DNA of 64,000 nt, from positions 1-64,000 of the forward strand of contig NZ_AULB01000037.1 of the NCBI RefSeq assembly GCF_000425065.1. Reading direction: 5' to 3'. The position numbers and the translations under genes are program-made. This document shows positions 1-6,075 of this stretch, in pieces. Under the pieces are notes generated by a model. It was given only the letters and a program-made list of their open reading frames with translations. It had not been told where the DNA came from and made no database searches. Origin of the DNA: Actinomadura rifamycini DSM 43936 (lineage in GTDB: Bacteria > Actinomycetota > Actinomycetes > Streptosporangiales > Streptosporangiaceae). Numbering within the stretch: position 1 is the first letter of the stretch; each line of letters begins with the position of its first letter.

Positions 1-2
1 TG

Positions 3-305
3 AAGGCCGCCAGGATCTGGGGCCTGGTCCGTGAACTGGCCGCCTCCGGGCTGCTGGTCCTGGCCGACAAGGGCTACGTCGGCGCCGATCCGCACATCCA
101 GACGCCCTACAGAGGCAAGAACAAGCCCGAGCCACTCAAGGACGCCAACCGCTCCCACGCCAAGCTCCGCGGACCGGGCGAACGAGCCAACGCCCAGCTC
201 AAGACCTGGAAGATCCTCACGAAGCTACGTTGTTGCCCCCACCGGGCCGGTCACCTCGCCAAGGCCATCCACGTCCTCCAGAACCGCGAGCTCAACGCAT
301 GTTGA
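3..305 (+). CDS. IS5-type DDE transposase, 3' end only
   Basis: The reading frame is open from the window edge to TGA at 303-305, so only the last 100 residues are seen. ADKGY carries what should be the second catalytic Asp, and GPGERANAQLKTW carries the catalytic Glu expected in IS5/HARBI1-like (DDE_Tnp_4) transposases. The gene would cut and join insertion-sequence ends. Its 5' part lies outside the window. The stop is followed by a TGTTGAAAAAGC stretch that probably belongs to the right end of the element; the inverted-repeat partner cannot be seen. It sits at the left edge of the low-GC island. Confidence 0.8.
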   Translation, partial: KAARIWGLVRELAASGLLVLADKGYVGADPHIQTPYRGKNKPEPLKDANRSHAKLRGPGERANAQLKTWKILTKLRCCPHRAGHLAKAIHVLQNRELNAC

Positions 306-461
306 AAAAGCTTCACTCACCCACCGCGCTCACGACGTCCGTGAGAGCCGTTCCCCGTATGCCCGCGGTAACGGCCCGGGGCGACACGCGAAACCGGGAT
401 AGCGGGCAACTCAGACGCGCCCAGAAGGGTTTCAGTTCCCTCCCTTTACCTTCTGGGCACG

Positions 462-565
462 ATGGAAAGCCTCTGGGACCCCCGCGGCCTGGAGGCTTTC
501 CGCATGCCTGGACACAAAAAAGCCCCGGAGCCTCCCGCGTAAAGCGCAGGAAACTCCGGGGCGAA
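462..565. repeat. Island repeat, copy 1
   Basis: About 104 bp. It opens with a stem GGAAAGCCTC (464-473) / GAGGCTTTCC (492-501) and ends with the GCCCCGGAG/CTCCGGGGC hairpin. The same order of elements recurs 270 bp downstream with partial sequence identity. Confidence 0.7.
516..562 (-). terminator. Rho-independent terminator in repeat copy 1 (leftward)
   Basis: GCCCCGGAG at 522-530 pairs with CTCCGGGGC at 554-562. Read on the minus strand, the 9-bp stem is followed by six T residues (complement of the A run at 516-521), the usual layout of an intrinsic terminator for leftward transcripts. Confidence 0.65.
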
Positions 566-731
566 GGTGTTGCCACGGTGGGGCGTGCGGCGGAAAGTGC
601 GGGCGCGACAGCGCGGAAACTTGAGAGACGCAACCGGCCGGCCTGCTATGGAACGCACGTGCGAGTTCCGCCGGGGACGGCGTCCGGCGGAAACCGCTAG
701 TCACTGGTCGGTTTCCGCACTTCCCGGTATG

Positions 732-835
732 ATGGAAAGTCATCGGGACTCGCGGCCCCGGGGGTTTCCACATCTCTGGAAACGCAAAAAACGCCCCGGA
801 GCCTCCGCGGTTTACACGGAAACTCCGGGGCGCAA
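732..835. repeat. Island repeat, copy 2
   Basis: Second copy of the unit at 462-565, in the same orientation. It starts with TGGAAAGTCATCGGGACT and ends with the same terminator-type hairpin. The first half has diverged more than the hairpin half. Confidence 0.7.
785..832 (-). terminator. Rho-independent terminator in repeat copy 2 (leftward)
   Basis: CGCCCCGGAG at 792-801 pairs with CTCCGGGGCG at 823-832 (10 bp), with an A run at 786-791 that becomes a T tract on the minus strand. Confidence 0.65.
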
Positions 836-976
836 GTGTGGGCGGACAGTGACAAGCGAGGGTGACAAGCCGGGGGAAGTGTGGGCACCCGCGGCGACAC
901 GCATGGAAAGTCGTGTCAATTCGCGGCTGACCGCAGGGCCGCACGGTTGACGTTCGCTGGTCACTATGGAAACTCG

Positions 977-989
977 TTAGCATAGCTAA
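977..989. promoter_or_regulatory. Small AT-rich palindrome
   Basis: TTAGC-ATA-GCTAA is a perfect 5-bp inverted repeat in a locally AT-rich patch of an otherwise GC-rich region. It resembles an operator core but no regulator can be assigned. Confidence 0.3.
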
Positions 990-1414
990 GTGTGTACAGT
1001 ATGTGACCAACTGTGCGCTGTGGGCACCTCGAAACCCGTACAAAAGCTCTCCGCCTATGACCCACCGTTCGCCAACCTTGCTGGTAATCGGGCCACACCC
1101 CCGGGGGTCCGGTCACTCAGCGTGACGCGAGCCCACTTCCGGAGGTCGTTCGATTCCGCGTTCAACAACAACGACAACGCGAGCACGCACACCCGCAGGG
1201 CGCGGCGATAGGGGCGCTCGCGGGGCGTCCGCGGGACACGCGCCGTACGCTGCGCACGCATGCGCGACGCTCCCGGACGGAAAGGGGGGATTGCTCCTCC
1301 GCGGGGGATTTCGCGGGGAGCCAGTGCGTTCGGGTGCGATCAGTCAGACACACCAGCACCCGGCGACACGCACCGGGTGGCCTTTGCTCGTCTCTCAAAT
1401 GCCCATGAACGGCC

Positions 1415-1455
1415 GAATAGGCGGGGGGATGTGTTACTTTCCGCCCCGCCTATTC
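1415..1455 (-). terminator. Terminator after the leftward island genes
   Basis: GAATAGGCGGGG (1415-1426) and CCCCGCCTATTC (1444-1455) form a perfect 12-bp stem about 20 bp beyond the stop of the last leftward gene at 1476. No strong T tract follows, so termination is inferred from position and stem strength. Confidence 0.6.
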
Positions 1456-1475
1456 AGCGCGCGTCAGGGACCGGC

Positions 1476-1895
1476 TCAGCGCGGCATACCGCTCCGCTTC
1501 CGAGTCTGGCAGTAGGCGTTGATTTCCGCCCACCCCATGCCCCGCTGTCGCATTGCCATGATCTGATCCCGTGTCGGTGCGGACGTGTCAAAGCCGTAGT
1601 GCACCGCGCTCGCGTCCCCCGCGGGGGTACCGAGCAGGGACTCCGCCACATGCATGGGCGGCACGCCGTAGCCGGTCACCACGAACGCGGTGCCCGCGGC
1701 GTGCGACGCCGTCAAGGCGTTGCTGTCTGCGGCGTCCGCGGCGACCGTGGCGTCTATCGCGGCGGTCACGTCCTCCTCCGCCGCCCCGGACGCAACCAAC
1801 TCGTCCAGGGCGCGCCGGCGAGCCTGCCGGCGGGTCTCGACATCCCTGCCGCTGTGGAGACCCTCCGGCGGTACCGCGTACAAATCGTCAGTCAC
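1476..1895 (-). CDS. Island protein of unknown function, 139 aa
   Basis: GTG start at 1895, overlapping the end of the upstream 209-aa gene by 8 bases, so the two are probably translated together. The N-terminal half is helix-rich and charged (about residues 20-60). The C-terminal part contains PTRDQIMAMRQRGMGWAEI, which looks like a short helical pair, followed by a basic tail. No family was recognised. It is the last gene of the leftward block and is followed by a strong hairpin at 1415-1455. Its coupling to the helical 209-aa protein suggests a shared role, which remains unknown. Confidence 0.65.
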   Translation of the reverse strand: MTDDLYAVPPEGLHSGRDVETRRQARRRALDELVASGAAEEDVTAAIDATVAADAADSNALTASHAAGTAFVVTGYGVPPMHVAESLLGTPAGDASAVHYGFDTSAPTRDQIMAMRQRGMGWAEINAYCQTRKRSGMPR

Positions 1896-2517
1896 GGCCT
1901 TCCACCCCGAACCGGTTGCGCAGGTACTCAGTCGCCCGCGTGGCCTGCTCGGTCAGCTCGTAGACGCGCACATCGTGCCCCAGCGCGGACAGCGCGGCGT
2001 CCGGCCCACCGAACTTGTCGGGCGCGTTCCACGCACTGCCGCCCGCGGCGCGGTGCTGGATGGTCGCGGCCCGGTTGACCTCGCTCTTGAACTCCTCCGC
2101 CGTGCGCTCCAGTGCGGCGATGGCGTCCTTGAACGAGGCGAGCGCGGCGTAAGCGCGCGTCTTCGCGGCAGGCATCGCGGCAGGCAGTTCGGCCGCGATG
2201 GCGTCGCGAGCGGCCGCATCCAGTCGCTCGACCTCGCGGCGCTGCGCGGCGAGATGCGCGAGCACCTCCGCGCGCCGGATCGACGCTGAGTGGATCTCGG
2301 GGGGCCGCTTCGTGTCGCGCTTACCGTTCCTGTCGATCTCAGCGGCCGTGAGCGCGGCCTCCCGGGCGTGCGCGCGGTCCTGCCAGTCGTCCGCAAGCAG
2401 ATCGTGATGCTTCGCGACCTCCGCCGCATAAGCGGACTCAGCGTCGAAGGCTGCGTCAGTCGCGGCCTCCGCGATACCCGGGATCGGGTGCGTTCGGAGG
2501 TTGATGTCCAGTTCCAT
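1888..2517 (-). CDS. Helical island protein of unknown function, 209 aa
   Basis: ATG at 2517 is chosen because AAGGAGA stands 7 bases upstream. The sequence is very rich in Ala, Glu, Arg and Asp. Residues about 30-65 and 75-160 look like long amphipathic helices and may form coiled coils (AAQRREVERLDAAARDA and FKDAIAALERTAEEF are examples). There is no signal peptide or membrane segment. Such a profile fits a structural or scaffold-like protein, but that is only a composition argument and no family was recognised. A hairpin at 2555-2591 separates it from the gene before it, and its good ribosome site implies independent initiation. Confidence 0.7.
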   Translation of the reverse strand: MELDINLRTHPIPGIAEAATDAAFDAESAYAAEVAKHHDLLADDWQDRAHAREAALTAAEIDRNGKRDTKRPPEIHSASIRRAEVLAHLAAQRREVERLDAAARDAIAAELPAAMPAAKTRAYAALASFKDAIAALERTAEEFKSEVNRAATIQHRAAGGSAWNAPDKFGGPDAALSALGHDVRVYELTEQATRATEYLRNRFGVEGRD

Positions 2518-2554
2518 GGTAGTTCTCCTTCGCGGAGCGGGGGAGCGGGTGGAA

Positions 2555-2591
2555 GGGGCGTCCCGCACCCGCTCCAATAGCGGGACGCCCC
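2555..2591 (-). terminator. Hairpin between island genes
   Basis: GGGGCGTCCCGC (2555-2566) and GCGGGACGCCCC (2580-2591) are a perfect 12-bp inverted repeat between the stop of the 72-aa gene (2635) and the ribosome site of the 209-aa gene. It may terminate or attenuate leftward transcripts. Confidence 0.55.
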
Positions 2592-2634
2592 TGGGCTCAG
2601 TTGCCGATCGGCAGAACGGCGATGGTGGACCGCA

Positions 2635-2853
2635 TCAGCCTTCGGGCCCTTCCGCAAGCGTGCGGAGCTGTCTGGTAAAGCACGCTGAGTCCGCACGCAT
2701 ACGGATCACACGGTCGGTGAGCGTCTCCGTGCGCGGCGGAAAGTAGTACCCCGGCGTCCGGTACGTCCGGCCGTGCTCGCGGGGGTGCGCGGCACGCTCC
2801 GCTGCGCTCGCGGGTTCGTCCGTGAGCGCAGCGAGGTTCAGCGCGGCGGTCAC
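2635..2853 (-). CDS. Small island protein, 72 aa, unknown
   Basis: GTG start at 2853 overlaps the stop of the 132-aa gene as GTGA, the same coupling seen for the recombinase. The protein has an acidic/alanine N-terminus and a more basic middle with TYRTPGYYFPP followed by TLTDRVIRMRADSACF. No family was recognised and no membrane segment is seen. The overlap is the main support that it is a real gene. Confidence 0.55.
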   Translation of the reverse strand: MTAALNLAALTDEPASAAERAAHPREHGRTYRTPGYYFPPRTETLTDRVIRMRADSACFTRQLRTLAEGPEG

Positions 2854-3248
2854 GGGGCGTGCTCCGTAACGTTCTGGAGTGCGTCACACCATGCGGCGTA
2901 CATGGTGTTGACTTCGTCGTCGCGGAAGCGGCGGACGCGCTCCCCTAGCCACCGGGCGAGCACCTTGACGGATGGGAACGGATGACCGTCCGACGGACGC
3001 GGGATGCCAGCCGGCCAATCCGCGTCGGCAGGAAATACCGGCGGGGCGGGACGAGCGGTCACGCGGGGCAGCTCCGCGAACGTGAGAGCGTGGCGAGCAT
3101 GCGGCACCTGGGTGGGCGGCGCATGGTCGCGGTACATCCATTTCAACCATTCGGCCTCTATTGCGGCAGCACGTGCGGCACGCTCCGCACGGCGCGCGGC
3201 CTTGCGGCGAAACGCGATCTCAGCGCGGGAGAGTTTAGCGGCGTACAT
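2850..3248 (-). CDS. Basic island protein, 132 aa, unknown
   Basis: The ATG at 3248 gives MYAAKLSRAEIAFRRKAARR, a strongly basic helical N-terminus (about residues 5-35), followed by a Pro-rich middle and a C-terminal helix region (SVKVLARWLGERVRRFRDDE). An in-frame GTG lies one codon upstream and another at 3287, and no site has a good ribosome-binding sequence, so the start is uncertain. The basic N-terminus could contact nucleic acid. It is coupled to the 72-aa gene by GTGA. The region just upstream holds the 22-bp direct repeat and a 42-bp inverted repeat. Confidence 0.6.
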   Translation of the reverse strand: MYAAKLSRAEIAFRRKAARRAERAARAAAIEAEWLKWMYRDHAPPTQVPHARHALTFAELPRVTARPAPPVFPADADWPAGIPRPSDGHPFPSVKVLARWLGERVRRFRDDEVNTMYAAWCDALQNVTEHAP

Positions 3249-3280
3249 CACTGGGCTTTCTGTAGGCGCGCCAGAATCCA

Positions 3281-3302
3281 CGGGCACGCGGGGAATGCGG
3301 GG
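3281..3302 (+). repeat. 22-bp direct repeat, copy 1
   Basis: CGGGCACGCGGGGAATGCGG plus GG, found again at 3501-3522 in the same orientation with one change (C to T at position 5). The two copies flank the inverted repeat at 3313-3409. Confidence 0.75.
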
Positions 3303-3312
3303 ACAAGGGCGG

Positions 3313-3409
3313 GCTGTAGCAGGGTGTATCGGGGTTAGTAGGCCGCTCTAAGGGAAATTTATTCGTCCCCCTAGAGCGGCCTTGCAACCCCGCTACACCC
3401 TGCTACAGC
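3313..3409. repeat. Long inverted repeat 1 (42-bp arms, AT-rich loop)
   Basis: Arms at 3313-3354 and 3368-3409 match at 37 of 42 positions when one is reverse-complemented. The first 16 bases, GCTGTAGCAGGGTGTA, match exactly. The 13-base loop is AT-rich. Each arm carries a tandem repeat of the type TGTAGCAGGG-TGTAGCGGGG. It lies upstream of the leftward gene starting at 3248, so it may be a control site, a replication site or a strong RNA hairpin. Confidence 0.85.
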
Positions 3410-3500
3410 CGCTGGATCTGCTCGAAAATCCGGTCTCCCGGCTCCGCGTCGACTCCAGCCGTTCCGGCGAACCGGATCCCGGTCACCAGTCGAGCGGTAG

Positions 3501-3522
3501 CGGGTACGCGGGGAATGCGGGG
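3501..3522 (+). repeat. 22-bp direct repeat, copy 2
   Basis: CGGGTACGCGGGGAATGCGG plus GG, the partner of the copy at 3281-3302. It lies between inverted repeats 1 and 2. Confidence 0.75.
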
Positions 3523-3556
3523 GGGCTGCCCGCGGTGATGAGGGCGGACGCCCTGC

Positions 3557-3659
3557 GTGACGGTTGTGACGCTTTTTAAGCCAAATCTATAAACTCCCCC
3601 ATAGAAGAAGCCATAGGGAAGTAATAGGGAAACAGCCTAAAAACCGTCACAACCGTCAC
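3557..3659. repeat. Long inverted repeat 2 (GTGACGGTT arms, AT-rich loop)
   Basis: GTGACGGTTGTGACG at 3557-3571 and CGTCACAACCGTCAC at 3645-3659 are perfect 15-bp inverted copies; after one mismatch the pairing continues through five T/A positions. Each arm is a tandem repeat of ACCGTCACA read on one strand. The interior of about 70 bases is strikingly AT-rich for this genome and includes CTATAAACT and CATAGAAG. The structure ends 7 bases beyond the helicase stop codon at 3667. Confidence 0.85.
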
Positions 3660-3666
3660 ATGTGAG

Positions 3667-5163
3667 CTAGATCCGTGCCTGAATTCCGGGGAACCGCTCA
3701 TCGGAAGCGGTCTTCACCATGCGCACGCCGCGAACGCCGCGACCCAACCGCCCGTCCTGCCGCGCGCGTGCCGCCTCCGCCCCGGGGATCTGACGCAGAA
3801 CGGCTTGCGTGATCGCGGTCTTCGACTTGCTCTTTGGGACGCCGTGGGCGTACGCGCTGTCCGCGAGGTTCGCCGTAAGGATGAATCCGCCGTCCGGGCA
3901 CGGTTCTAGGTACCCGTCGATCCAATCCGCGAACGGATCGGATTCGTTCCGGTATTCGTCAGTCGCGTCCGTGACGGCCTTCGGTTCGGTCAAGCCGTCC
4001 TCGAACCATCTGACCGCCCCTTCCACGACCCATGCCGCGATGCCGGTTAGCTCCGCGTCGCTCAACAGGTCGGATTTCAACGTGCGGTCCTCGCGGCCCA
4101 CGAACGATTGCGCCCAGTTCACGCACCGAAACCTGCGCCATATGCCCTCATCCGTTCCTGTGATTCGCGGCTTGTCGTTGCCGCTCATGATGATCAGCCC
4201 TTGCGGCTTGAAGTCGTACGCGGCCTTGTGCTTCGGATCCGCTTGAAGCGGCGACGCCGCAGCGACCATCTTCAGAAACTGCTCGTCTAGGCTCCGGTCG
4301 CTCATCTCGTCACTGATGACGAGTCGCGCACCGTGAAGCATGGCGATCGTAGACCCCTTCCGCGGACCGCGGTACCAGAAGTCCGCAAGCGGCGTGACGG
4401 TGATCGGTGCGAAGGCATGCGCGAGCGTCTCGGTAAAGACTCCCTTGCCGTTCCGGCCGGAGCCGTAGAAGAACAGCAGGCACTCTTCGCTCGTATAGCC
4501 AGTGATCCCGTAGCCGGCGGCGCGCTGGAGGAATTCCCGCACCTCCGCGTCCGGCTGACTGGATTCCAGGTAGCTTTCCCACCGGTCGGACGTCGCGTAC
4601 GGGTCGTAATCGATGTCGACCAACCGCGTGAGCATGTTCGCGGGGTCGAAGCGCGGTTCCGTGAAGTTGCCCGTGCGGAGATCGACCGTGCCGTTCCGGA
4701 ACGTCAACAGCTCCGGGTCGCCGTCCAGCTCGTGAACCTCGCGGGCGATCTGCGGCATGGCCTGGATCTCTTTGAGTACGCGGTCAATCACGTAGCTCTG
4801 ACGGAACTTACGCGCGATATCCACCAACGTGTTCGTGAGGTTGGTGTCGTCGTCCGCGAAGTTCGCGGCGGTCGCGAGGATTTCGCCGGTCACGCGCTGG
4901 ACTAGCGCCCGCACGGGGGCGTCTGATGACGTTCCGGCCCATACGGTTCCGGTCCACACGAACCATCCGGGACCAGGGATGTGGATAACCACACCGTCCA
5001 GTTCGTTCGCCATGAACACGGCGCGGTCAACGTCGCTGTCCTGATCTCCGATCAGCCGCGAGCGGATAGCCTCGCGGGTCGACATGTCCGCCAACGTGAG
5101 TGACGCGACGCTGTACAGTTTCTCGTCTTGCAGAATCATGGGAGGCTTCTCCGCGGGCTTCAT
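3667..5163 (-). CDS. D5/P4-family phage-plasmid DNA helicase (primase C-terminal type)
   Basis: 498 aa. The N-terminal 220 residues match the D5_N-type linker region, followed by a superfamily 3-like ATPase: Walker A GSGRNGKG at 234-241, Walker B LVISDE at 281-286, sensor-1 region IMSGNDKPRI at 325-334 and an IWRRF arginine patch at 341-345. It should unwind DNA at the element's origin as a hexamer. A primase or prim-pol domain, usual ahead of this module in P4-type proteins, is absent here and in neighbouring genes. The start at 5163 is supported by an ATGA overlap with the 42-aa ORF; ATG at 5139 with GGAG upstream is an alternative. GC content is lower than in the host genes to the right. 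Confidence 0.85.
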   Translation of the reverse strand: MKPAEKPPMILQDEKLYSVASLTLADMSTREAIRSRLIGDQDSDVDRAVFMANELDGVVIHIPGPGWFVWTGTVWAGTSSDAPVRALVQRVTGEILATAANFADDDTNLTNTLVDIARKFRQSYVIDRVLKEIQAMPQIAREVHELDGDPELLTFRNGTVDLRTGNFTEPRFDPANMLTRLVDIDYDPYATSDRWESYLESSQPDAEVREFLQRAAGYGITGYTSEECLLFFYGSGRNGKGVFTETLAHAFAPITVTPLADFWYRGPRKGSTIAMLHGARLVISDEMSDRSLDEQFLKMVAAASPLQADPKHKAAYDFKPQGLIIMSGNDKPRITGTDEGIWRRFRCVNWAQSFVGREDRTLKSDLLSDAELTGIAAWVVEGAVRWFEDGLTEPKAVTDATDEYRNESDPFADWIDGYLEPCPDGGFILTANLADSAYAHGVPKSKSKTAITQAVLRQIPGAEAARARQDGRLGRGVRGVRMVKTASDERFPGIQARI

Positions 5164-5288
5164 TGGGCTTCGGCCGGCCGCCCTTCCCGCGAAGCCCGTA
5201 GCAGGAAGGGCGGCCCGTGTTGCACGGATTGACTCGCCGTGCGCGTGAGTAAGAGCGGCGGAACGCCTTTCTCCCACATACTAGTCAT
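5160..5288 (-). CDS. Possible 42-aa ORF coupled to the helicase
   Basis: ATG at 5288; its TGA overlaps the helicase ATG as ATGA. The product has no recognisable family and a mixed basic composition. There is no good ribosome site. The only support is the exact overlap, which recurs between neighbouring genes of this island. It could act as a translational lead-in for the helicase. Confidence 0.35.
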   Translation of the reverse strand: MTSMWEKGVPPLLLTRTASQSVQHGPPFLLRASREGRPAEAQ

Positions 5289-5417
5289 GTGCCTGTAGGG
5301 CGCGGGTGTTCGCAGAAATCTCCGTTGTCTTCCCGTCGCCCCGCGTCCGCCCAGCTCAACCCGGATGCGACCCCGCGAAATCACTTCGCGGCCCGGTCGT
5401 CGCGGTGGGGGCAGGAT

Positions 5418-5515
5418 GGGGCAGATGGGGCAGATTTTGACCCCAAGTTGCAAAGTCCCCCCTCTATAGAAGGGGGGGTTTCCAAATCGGGGTTCAAATC
5501 TGCCCCATCTGCCCC
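5418..5515. repeat. Long inverted repeat 3 (GGGGCAGAT arms) with inner hairpin
   Basis: Arms at 5418-5444 and 5489-5515 match at 25 of 27 positions. Each arm contains GGGGCAGATGGGGCAGAT, a 9-bp unit in tandem. The 44-base interior is relatively AT-rich and contains a second hairpin of C-runs against G-runs around CTATAGAA. It lies about 255 bases upstream of the helicase start and upstream of the coupled 42-aa ORF, so it could be a promoter/operator or replication origin. Confidence 0.85.
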
Positions 5516-5584
5516 ATGTGCCCCCCGCAGGGACGACGACGGTGCTTCACCGCGAGGGTGCGTGAGCGCGCCCCTGACACGCGA

Positions 5585-5619
5585 GAACCCCCGGGACCTA
5601 CCGAGGATCCCGGGGGTTC
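5585..5619 (-). terminator. Terminator after the recombinase module
   Basis: GAACCCCCGGGA (5585-5596) pairs perfectly with TCCCGGGGGTTC (5608-5619), just past the stop at 5651 of the leftward 102-aa gene. It separates the recombinase module from the helicase module. Confidence 0.65.
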
Positions 5620-5650
5620 ACGGACGGCCCTCTACGGGCCGCTGAGCCTG

Positions 5651-5959
5651 CTACGCGCCGCGCACGCGAGCAGGACCGGAGCAGAAGACGTAAACGTATT
5701 CGAAGACCTCCACAACGTCCGCGGACACGTCGTCCTCCGCGATCAGGTCGAGGTATCCGCACATGCGCATGTCCGCGGCGTAGATGGCGCAAGCGGTGAT
5801 CGTCGCTTCGGTGCCGAAGTCGTACGGGACGTACACCTCCGCGAAGACGCTGCGGTCAGCGTGCATGACCGTGTGGACGACGATGCCGTCGTCGTGCTCC
5901 GTCTCCGCGGTGAACGTGCCGGTAGCGTCCGCGACGACGCCGGTAAACTCTCCGAACAT
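5651..5959 (-). CDS. Acidic island protein, 102 aa, unknown
   Basis: ATG at 5959 has AAGGAGA about 9 bases upstream. The protein is strongly acidic, with alternating beta-type segments (GIVVHTVMHADRSVFAEVYV) and an acidic stretch EDDVSADVVEVFEYVYVF near the C-terminus. No Cys or His metal pattern and no signal peptide are seen. The acidity would fit a DNA-mimic or a small accessory factor, but nothing proves it. It follows the recombinase by about 115 bases and is closed off by the hairpin at 5585-5619. Confidence 0.65.
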   Translation of the reverse strand: MFGEFTGVVADATGTFTAETEHDDGIVVHTVMHADRSVFAEVYVPYDFGTEATITACAIYAADMRMCGYLDLIAEDDVSADVVEVFEYVYVFCSGPARVRGA

Positions 5960-6075
5960 GACGTGACTCTCCTTGGCAGGGTCGTGTCCAGGGACCGGCG
6001 GGCGTTGCCGCGCCCGTTCGGTCCCGCTTGTGTTGTGGGTGTGGACAGTGCGCGCCCAGGGCGCGCGAGGACGGT

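Larger units (their letters stand above)
306..1414. other. Gene-poor stretch of the island with repeats and hairpins
   Basis: I see no convincing protein gene in about 1.1 kb. It holds a 9-bp stem at 420-428/449-457, two copies of a repeat that ends in a terminator, several further GGAAA-flanked copies that fade out towards 980, and an AT-rich patch around 965-1010 with a small palindrome. The stretch from 1010 to 1414 shows no structure I can interpret. It could be leader or control DNA at the left side of the element, or debris left by the neighbouring insertion sequence. Confidence 0.6.
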
